Positions 56,697 to 64,000 of a stretch of DNA of 64,000 nucleotides are shown piece after piece. How positions within the stretch are numbered: position 1 is the first letter of the stretch; each line of letters starts with the position of its first letter. A program made the translations under genes and the position numbers. The stretch is from Actinomortierella ambigua. Taxonomy: Eukaryota > Mortierellomycota > Mortierellomycetes > Mortierellales > Mortierellaceae. The stretch lies in the NCBI GenBank assembly GCA_016098155.1, contig JAAAJB010000023.1, forward strand, positions 56,426 through 120,425, given 5' to 3'. Below the pieces are notes generated by a model that saw nothing but the letters and a program-made list of their open reading frames with translations, was not told where the DNA came from and searched no databases.

Positions 56697-59161
56697 ATGA
56701 CAAACTCGAAAAACGCATTCCTAGGGACTGCTGCAGCAGCAGCGGGACTAGGGCTCTACACGGCAAAGTCGCGCGCCAAAGAACCGTTCAGAGGCCCTTG
56801 GGAGCCAACAAAGGATAGCATTGATTGGGACTACATCGTCCTTGGAGGTGAGAATATGGGAGGACAGTTTTGGAAAGGGGGGAGTTTTTCAAGGTACAAT
56901 CAACTCAACAGTGATCATCGCGCGCTCACTGTGATGGAATCATATAGGTGGCACGGCTGGTTGCGTTGTGGCCAGCCGACTTGCAGAGGATCCAGGCGTT
57001 CGAGTGCTAGTCCTGGAGGCTGGATACACGTAAGTCCCTAATATTCACGCATGTCCTTATAGCCAGACTATGTCTCTGGGGGGTTTTATTTTCTCATTGC
57101 CCACGCTCTTTCCACTATCCCTTAGAGACAACATTATGAAATCCAAAGTACCGGCGCTCATGTCGATAGCATGGCATTCGGAGGTGGACTACCAGTTCAA
57201 ATCCGTCCAGCAGCTCCACGTTGATAACCGAAGGTTGGTTCTTCCGCGAGGGAAGCTACTGGGAGGATCCTCCTCGATCAATGTAGGTCTTGCGCAAATA
57301 TTTGCATCCGAACCGACACACCAGGAGCGGATCGATCACTAAATGAAACTACAAACATTCAACCGCATTCTTGGAGGCTGCTTTGCTAAAGGCTCTCTCG
57401 GTTTAACCCACTGTTTGTGTTCTGCCTTATTATTATTCTTGTTATTATTTTCAACCTAGGTCATGATCTATACGCGAGGACCTGCATCCGATTACGATGA
57501 ATGGGAAACCCTTGGTAATCCAGGATGGTCCTACAAGGACATGCTCCCCTACCACAAGAAAGCCGAGGGTTTTAGTGACCCATCCCTTCCACCATCCCAC
57601 CCCAAAGGACCGCTCACTAACAGGACACGTACGCCCGAGCACGAGACCTTTGAACCAGAATATCACGGTAGCGAAGGCCCTTGGCAGGTCAGCTACCATT
57701 ATCTCTTTGGCGCTGTTGACAGTTTCATCAAGGCATCGGTCCGAGCCGGCGTACCGGCCAACATAGACTTCAATGGCGCATCGGCGATGGGCGTGAGCCG
57801 ATTCCAGACCACAATCCAACGTGACGCTGTTCGGAGCAGTACAGCACGAGCCTATCTCAGCCCTGAGAGACTGTCGCAACCTGGTCGTGGAACAGTACGC
57901 ATCGTCTTTGGTGCGAAGGTCGTCCGTATCCTTGTACACAAGAAGAAGGGTGTCAAATGCGTGTCTGGCGTTGAGTTTTTGGACGAGAATTCAGGTGGGT
58001 CCGTGGTACAGTACTTTCCCTCCGCCTCGTTTTTGCTTTTTTTTTTAAACTCTCTACGTTTGCCCTAACTAGCTTTCACTCCGCAAAAAACGTTAAAAAA
58101 AATTGATTCAAGTGATGCGTCGGGTACACGCCTGCCGTGAAGTCATCCTTTCGGCAGGCACCTACATGTCTCCACACATCCTACTAGCATCCGGTATCGG
58201 ACCCTCGCCTCACCCATCCATTCCGCACGTGCACACCCTCCCAGGTGTTGGGCAGCACCTGCAAGACCACCTCGGGGTCGCAGTCTGTTTCCGGACCGAG
58301 TCCTCAACCATTGAGCTTCTCAGCACTAGCCTTCCATCCTTGCCCTCGACTCTCTACAGCTACTTCCGGCACGGCACTGGGCCCATGAGCAGCGTCGGGG
58401 TCGAGTCGGCCGCCTTTGTGAGGCTGGAGGATATCGCACCCGATTTTGTTGCGCGGGAAAAGGCGCAGGGCACCTGGCAGGATCCGACAAGCTCACGCAA
58501 GGAGGCGCCACATGTCGAGATTATATTTGTGCCAACGTTCATGAGCGATGCCAATCTAGGACCCAATAACTCGCCGAAACACGCATGTAAGAAGGGAGTG
58601 GATGATGGGCTTGGCCAAGGCTACTTCACCATGTTTGCGCTGCTGCTCAACCCAGTCTCCAAGGGCACGGTCTCGATCTCGAACCAGATCACGGGTGATG
58701 GACGGTTGCAGACGTTGATCGACCCAGAGTTCTTCTCGGACCCGTTTGATTTGCGGGTCATGACTGAGGGTGTGCGGTTCATCCGCAAGATTGCTCGTGA
58801 GATGGCCAAGGATCCCAAAGTCGGCCCTGCGATGACGGAGGTCTTTCCGAGCGAGAAGATTGCGCCGGATGATGACGATGCGGCGATACATCGTCATATT
58901 CGGGAGCACGTCCAGGTGTTTTACCATCCAACATCGACTTGTCGAATGGGCCCGGCTTCGGACCCCATGGCTGTGGTCGATCCCCGTCTCAACGTCTATG
59001 GCGTCGAGCGTTTGCGGATTGTTGATGCCTCTGTGTTCCCAAAGATCCCCGCCACCCATACCTGCGCCCCGACTGTGTGTGTCGCTGAGAAGGCCGCTGA
59101 TATGATTAAGGAGGATTGGCAAGACCCCACCAGGGCGACTATCGCCACTTCACGACTGTGA
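56697..59161 (+). CDS. GMC-family FAD-dependent oxidoreductase (choline/alcohol dehydrogenase-like)
   Basis: Five exons: 56697-56847, 56948-57029, 57126-57282, 57460-57994 and 58113-59161; 657 aa. GMC enzymes oxidise alcohols, sugars or choline with FAD. The dinucleotide-binding motif GGGTAGCVVASRLAED is split by intron 1; VLVLEAGYTD completes the ADP-binding unit, and PRGKLLGGSSSIN plus MIYTRGPASDYDEW are PROSITE-type GMC signatures. The catalytic pair is His about 580 (YHPTSTCRMGP) and His about 623 (IPATHTCAPTV), where many choline dehydrogenases have Asn. There is no signal peptide; an Ala/Gly-rich helix (NAFLGTAAAAAGLGLYTAKS) may anchor it in a membrane or target it to mitochondria or peroxisomes. 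The acceptor of intron 4 (ATTCAAG) is atypical but is the only one that keeps the frame. The substrate is not predictable. Confidence 0.92.
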
Positions 59162-59300
59162 TCGAGATAAAAGACAGACAGACAAAATGGTGTTGTAGAC
59201 TTTTTTTTTTTGCTATATACAGAATTTGTGATTGGAATGCTAAAAAAATTATATAATGTGAAAGAGGAGGTATTTTTGTGTGTGTTTTTTTTTACAATTT

Positions 59301-60146
59301 TCACATGAACCAGCGGAGGATGCGGGACCACAAAGGTGCCTTGGGAGGGACAATGGCGACAGCAGTGTCCTCACGGTACTCGGCGCCGTCCTTGCAGTAG
59401 TACTTGATGAAGAAGTCCATCTGGATCCAGAGCAGCTTGCCAAAGGCAACGATGGCCTTGTTCTTGGTCTCCTGATCCACATCCGTCAGCGAGTTGACGC
59501 CTCCAATGAGCAGCGTCTCGACGTATCCAAGAAGAGCATTGCAGTGAATGAGGTCGACTATTTTTTTTTTTTTTTTGTACAACGGTAAAAGAAATAAAGA
59601 GGGAAGGAATGCATGAGTACACAAAGCTTGTTTCTTCGATTGCAATTGTTCCCGAACGAGCCCACTAACGGGAGGAACGAACATACGGTTCCTTGGTTCC
59701 TTTCATTCTTTTGGGGGGAAGGGGTCATTACCATTGATCTTGCTCTTCTTGCCCGGGGTATCGGTGTGGATCTTGGCGACATAGTCCAGATACTTGATCA
59801 TCTTCTCGTCATAGGGGTTATCGACAAGACGAGCAAGGTATCTGGTCAAAAAGTCCTTGCGGAACTTGATCTGCTCGTCGTTCTCGCCCAGCTTGTTCAC
59901 ATCCTCAATGACGTTGCCCTTGGGGGTGAAGCCCTCATGGCGCTTGGCCATGAACGCCCATGTGATGTCGAACGAGTGGAGTTTGTTGTAGACGCCATCG
60001 ACCACAGCAGGGACGAGAGGCTTGATGCCAGGGGCGACGGCGTGGATGGCGTCAATGTCGTCCTGACCAAAGTTCATGAAGCTCGCCACATATTTGAAGC
60101 GGTACACAGCGTCGGTGTAGAGAAGCTCGCGGTCAATGTGTTCCAT
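59301..60146 (-). CDS. Protoglobin / globin-sensor-domain haem protein, 223 aa
   Basis: Two exons, 59732-60146 and 59301-59557, joined in phase 1. Protoglobins are single-domain, eight-helix haem proteins best known from archaea and bacteria; fungal copies exist but are little studied. The N-terminal helix (YRFKYVASFMNFGQDDIDAI) matches globin-sensor domains. The likely proximal His is His127 in LDYVAKIHTDT, just before the intron, and the next helices follow the order VDLIHCNALLGYVETLLIGG. No methyl-accepting or cyclase output domain is attached. The C-terminus is basic/aromatic (LWSRILRWFM), possibly a membrane contact. Strong codon bias and a TATA box point to good expression. The intron acceptor is preceded by 16 A residues. 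It converges with the GMC gene; the stops are 140 nt apart. Confidence 0.85.
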
Positions 60147-60297
60147 GGTAGTGAAGAACGATAGGGTGAGAGAGAGATGGAGAGAGGAAGAAGTGGGGGG
60201 AAAATGAATGTGCGTGTGTGGAGTTTCTTGGGAAAAGAAGACGATGAAGAGTGAATGAAGAACTGGTTTGGGATGGTAGCAAGCAATAGCGTGGACC

Positions 60298-60304
60298 TTT
60301 TATA
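60298..60304 (-). promoter_or_regulatory. TATA box of the protoglobin gene
   Basis: TATAAAA in the context GGTATAAAAGGTCC on the minus strand, about 152 nt upstream of the ATG at 60146. Confidence 0.5.
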
Positions 60305-62430
60305 CCTTGTTGTCTACCTAAACCCCCGTGGGGAGAGCAAAAAACCCTCGTCTGCCCGACCATTGAAACCCGAACTTTGATAACTCCGATCTCCGAATAG
60401 CAACGGCAACAGTAGTCTATCACAACGGCAGCTTTCGTTTTTAGGCTATTGCATGCTTCTGGAAAGGATCCTCCTTCCTCTCTCTCTCCCTCTCTCTCTC
60501 TCTCCCCATCTCTCTCCATCTCTCTGTCTGTCGGTGAGTCCTTCTCTCTCCCTCACTCTACCTCTCCTTGTCTACATCGGAGACATGGTACAATAGCTTG
60601 AATTGAGTGCGAGGTACCCAGCGCCCCTCTCCTCTCTTCCTCGACCGAATCTGAGGGCCCTTCCAGTCATCTTATTTTGTTCTCTCCGATTTGGATCCAC
60701 CGCCTTTCTCCTTCCAAATATGGTAGGCCCAGGTTTCTCCTTGTTTGTCACTTCCCTCCTTTCCAGCGGAAGAAAGTCTAGGTCACTCTCACGGGCCCTT
60801 CAGGAACACTCCACTACTCACTATTTGCTCCTCGGCTGAAACGGTACTGTCGAAAATAATGCACAATGATGCGGAGTACTCACTTTCATATGGAGAGAAC
60901 GACCTTTTTTTCTTTCTGCGACAAAGAAATGTACGCCCTGGAATGGATTTGTCAGAACTTCATATGCAGACAGATTGACTTTTGTACTCCAAGTACTACA
61001 AAGAAATGAGAGAGCGACGAGACAGGGAGACAAGGAGAGGGAGAGAAAGAGAGGGACAGAGACAGCGCAGCGAAGGAATTTAGCAACAATAATGAGAAAC
61101 CTCTACGGCAGAGAGCTCTGCAGCACCAAGACGAAAACACCCTTGCCGCCTGGAGGGTGGTCTAAACATGGAAAAGCGTTCCCTGGTAGGTGGCGGGCGT
61201 GGCTCAGCGTGTGTACCTCCCTGTCGGGTTAAACAACCTCCTCATTTTTTTTCTGACTGAATTTCCAGACACGATGATTAAGAGTTGAGCCGCCGCACTC
61301 CACGGCTTCTCTCCCTCACACAGCCCTCCAAGGCTGAGACTGACTGCACCTCATATCGGTACTTCTCTCGTTGTCGGGATAGTTCCTGAAGAACCGTGGT
61401 AATACTACTCGTCGATTAGCGCTGACTCGGATTCATTACTCTCGTCTCATGTTTTTGAGTGGGCATGCAAGGGCATGCAAGGCTTAGCCACAGCACTGCA
61501 ATAAGTGAGTGGCGTCTCATGGTGTGCATCTAAATACTGGTAGACTAGATGCTTTTTGACTTTCTGATGCAGCTAGACGACCATGGTAGCACGAGGCTCA
61601 GAAATCGAAGCCTGGCAACGATTGCTGGGAAATGCGCACACGACCACAAGTGCAGGTTGTCAAGGCCACTTTGACTTTTTTTTTTTTTTCCATTTTTGTT
61701 ATTCTGTGGCAGGACAGATATGGCAGCGAATTGAGGGCGAGTGCTCGTGACAGCAAGTATCGACTGTTGTACGAGTATACAACTAAGATTGGACGTACTG
61801 TACGTACAGAGGGTAACAAGCATGACGCTAGTTGGTAGTATCAGTCCTTAAAACTCTGGATAGCCGTTGCACAAAGGACGAGGGTAGAAAGGGAAATGTG
61901 AGGCGTATGGCCCCCTTTTTATGCAACATGCTAAGGCATAGAGCTTCAGCTCAGTATTGGTTGCCAACTGATGTGGTAGAAAAGGAGCCATGCCAATGCT
62001 TCTCTTGTTGCATGACGCACAATCAATAGCAAGATGATGTGGTCAGCGTTTGTTTGTTCAGCGTGTTCTTCCCCTCCTCCTCTACCCTCGGACTCTCCAT
62101 CTGACAATGCAAGCACAAACAAAACAAATGCAAACTCCTCAGCCTTCTCGCGTACTTGGGAAGAGACCTTTTTTTTTTTTTTTTTTTTTTTGTTGGTGCA
62201 CTCGAAAGTTATTGGATATAAACCCTCATGTCGCCTTGACAAAACTTCTCTCTCTCTCTCCTCTCTTTTTCCAACACCCTTTCCTCATCTTATTTTTCTC
62301 CCACACCTCACCTCTCCTTGAAAGGACAAAAGGTAACGTCTCCACTCGCTTGCACTCGGATCGTTATATCTTGAACGTGCGATGATATCGGTCGCTTACT
62401 TTTCTGCCTGTTCAAAACAAAATCAAAGTC
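60305..62430. other. Long intergenic stretch, no supported gene
   Basis: About 2.1 kb between divergent genes. It contains CTCTCTCT tracts (60478-60560), poly-T runs (61676-61690, 62169-62190) and a GGGCATGCAA duplication at about 61462-61481. No frame has domain character. Confidence 0.45.
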
Positions 62431-62928
62431 ATGGCTCGCTTGACTCATCTGATAGTTATCCTCCTTGCCGTCATCCTCCAAGTCGCAGCTCTGACAAACC
62501 CTCGTCGGTACACCATCCTGAACCGTGGGTTATGGGCCAAGACGACCCCTGGCGAGACGCGTCGCGAGGACTACGTCACGATGGCCCAGGAACCAAAAGA
62601 ACTCGACTCAACGTACCTTTGGGAGCTCTTCCCCTTCCCATATGACAAGGCCCTCTTCCGCATCAAAAATGTCGAGAAGAGCTACACAGCGGCGGCAGCG
62701 AGCGATAAGATGGGCAGCGAGATCGTTGCCAAGCAGTTTGGGGCTTCGAACTGGCGGATCGAATACCGTCAAGAGGACAACAAGTGCGTTATTCGACTCG
62801 ATGGTACGAATCTCGTCTGGACACGAAAGGGCACTACCATCCTCCTTGAGGAGTACCAGAACATGTTCTCACAGCTATGGAGCTTCTATCCTGAAAATAC
62901 GTGGTACGATGGATTGTTCGTCCAGTAG
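62431..62928 (+). CDS. Small secreted protein, 165 aa, possibly beta-trefoil-like
   Basis: One exon, start ATG 62431. Residues 1-21 (MARLTHLIVILLAVILQVAA) form a signal peptide. The mature part reads YTILNRGLWAKTTPG, then LFRIKNVEKSYTAAAASD and WRIEYRQEDNKCVIRL, and ends in a QLW motif (NMFSQLWSFYP). The alternation of short strands and the QxW-type motif are compatible with a ricin-B/beta-trefoil fold, but there is only one such motif and one Cys, so the assignment is weak. It may be an effector-like or wall protein. The nearby upstream sequence is T-rich and has no clear TATA box. Confidence 0.7.
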   Translation: MARLTHLIVILLAVILQVAALTNPRRYTILNRGLWAKTTPGETRREDYVTMAQEPKELDSTYLWELFPFPYDKALFRIKNVEKSYTAAAASDKMGSEIVAKQFGASNWRIEYRQEDNKCVIRLDGTNLVWTRKGTTILLEEYQNMFSQLWSFYPENTWYDGLFVQ

Positions 62929-63197
62929 GCCAGCTCCTCTTCTTCTTCCTCTCGCTCCCCCCCCCCCGACATCAACATGACCAGTGAGAACCTTTTGGCC
63001 AACAGATTCTAATAAACAAACAAAAAAAAAAAGGGGCGATGATGGCTATTGAACTCTTTTTTTTTTTCAGATCCGACATGAATGCGCAGAGAAAAGAAAG
63101 AACCTCCAACCTTTTCTCACTCGTTAATTCTGAACGCCTGAGAAAAAAAAAGGGGGAGAGTCAGAGGTGTCTCTTCTCATCCAGGGATTTGAAGGTG

Positions 63198-63895
63198 TCA
63201 CTCTATCTTTTGTTCTGCTCTAATTACTAACCTCCTGGTGCATATACCGTAGCGTTCGATTTTATTTGACACTTGAAGTCGACGATGTTCGATAACGCGA
63301 TGAGCAAGAAATGGTGCCTCGAGATAAGTTGCTTCAAGTAGCTCAAAATTCACTTTTCCTTTCCTTTCCTTTCCTTTTTTTTTTTTTTGGTTTTTTTTTT
63401 TTTTTTTTTTATTTGAGTAAGAAACAATGGTCCCTGTCTCTGAACCACCCGTAAGAACATGATCCACCGCCTCTTGGATCATCAGAGCTTGGCTACGGAC
63501 CGAGTTAACGCCCTAAGCATTATACGTATCGAGAATGCGACTAGTCGATTCGCGATCTAGCACTTGTCAATTTTTTCCCAATTCACACAGGGAAAGAGGA
63601 TCTCATAAACCGTAGGGGAGATCCCTCATCCCATTCCCCGACTGCCCTGCGGGTGTCAGTTTCCTACAAGCCCTGAGCAGGTCCGCACCTGCGAACGAGG
63701 ACCTTACCAGAGTACACCCATCTGAACTAGTCGACTTTCATCTGACCGAAGACCAGGATGGGAGATATTGAGGGCCTCAAAGTCACCTGGGGGGGGGTGA
63801 AGCAAAGTGTAGGCATGGCGCAACAAATTTGCCTAAGGCGTCGTAAGTGGGGCCATATTGACGTAAATTATTGCTGGCAATACGGGATATGCCTG
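63198..63895 (-). pseudogene. Degenerate or unresolved coding sequence next to the tRNA
   Basis: On the minus strand, protein-like segments are broken by stops and frame changes. From 63895 to 63704 one frame reads AYPVLPAIIYVNMAPLTTP, TAG, then LLRHAYTLLHPPPGDFEALN and on to a TAA. From 63560 to 63198 another frame reads LDRESTSRILDTYNA, TAG, then GVNSVRSQALMIQEAVDHVL. It runs on through a poly-A-coded Lys tract into VNFELLEATYLEAPFLAHRV. A possible further exon follows a CTCAG acceptor near 63144. This could be a real intron-rich gene that I cannot splice, or a pseudogene. I recognise no family. Confidence 0.3.
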
Positions 63896-63946
63896 GAAGT
63901 AAGGCAATCTTTACAACTCAGTACCAGAACTCAAGGTTGACAAGTA

Positions 63947-64000
63947 GCTCGCTTAGCTTAGTCGGTAGAGCGTGGTGCTAATAACGCCAAGGTCACAGGT
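63947..64000 (+). tRNA. tRNA-Ile (anticodon AAT), truncated by the window end
   Basis: The first 54 nt of a tRNA, from the 5' acceptor strand GCTCGCT to the start of the T arm (ACAGGT). They are identical to tRNA-Ile(AAT) at 15414-15486: same D arm, same anticodon loop CTAATAA, same variable loop. The 3' end lies beyond the window. Confidence 0.93.

Noticed and set aside
63590..63780. Possible 5S or other Pol III RNA upstream of the second tRNA
   Set aside because: I could not match conserved 5S, SRP or RNase P elements, and the stretch reads better as degenerate coding sequence on the minus strand.

Overview
This window is fungal nuclear DNA. Nearly every gene is split by short introns (about 60-180 nt, mostly GT-AG), the coding sequence is GC-rich with low-complexity Gln/His/Ser runs, and the conserved genes are eukaryotic housekeeping genes. 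An intact Crypton tyrosine-recombinase transposon and a fungal-type secretome suggest a filamentous fungus. An early-diverging lineage such as Mortierellomycota is my best guess, but that is inference. I rebuilt all gene models by hand from splice signals, reading frame and family knowledge. Exon junctions keep frame throughout each model, but none has been checked against transcripts.

Layout. 1-15 kb: end of a His-rich protein, a small secreted protein (-), Golgi tether subunit COG1 (-), an auxin-efflux-like membrane transporter (-) and an ADCK1-type ABC1 kinase (+). 15-20 kb: tRNA-Ile(AAT) (-), an Ngl2-like RNA exonuclease (+) and a secreted protein with two double-psi barrels (-). 20-31 kb: a sparse 2 kb stretch, then a packed block with a DUF1771-Smr protein (+), a FYVE-like/SAP/RING protein (+), the farnesyltransferase beta subunit (-), the RBBP4/Msi1 chromatin WD40 protein (+) and a SAP-domain protein (+). 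31-42 kb: a large unrecognised single-pass membrane protein, the Crypton, an unrecognised coiled-coil protein with repeats, and the orphan 3' end of an ALDH7A1 (antiquitin) gene. 43-49 kb: two tandem MFS transporter paralogues (-). 49-51 kb: an RRM protein (-) whose long intron holds a poly-C tract and a 10-N assembly gap. 54-60 kb: a coiled-coil protein (+), a GMC oxidoreductase (+) and a protoglobin (-). 62-64 kb: a small secreted protein (+), degenerate coding-like sequence (-) and the start of a second identical tRNA-Ile(AAT) (+).

How it fits together. Most genes are unrelated housekeeping or secretome genes; I see no operon-like system or biosynthetic cluster. The unusual part is 35.8-42.2 kb, where a Crypton, a repeat-bearing gene of unknown family, a 16-bp inverted repeat and a decapitated metabolic gene lie side by side, as expected of a mobile-element landing site. 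Three GC-AG introns sharing the donor GCAAGT, two introns ending in poly-A tracts, and a eukaryotic protoglobin are the other points worth following.
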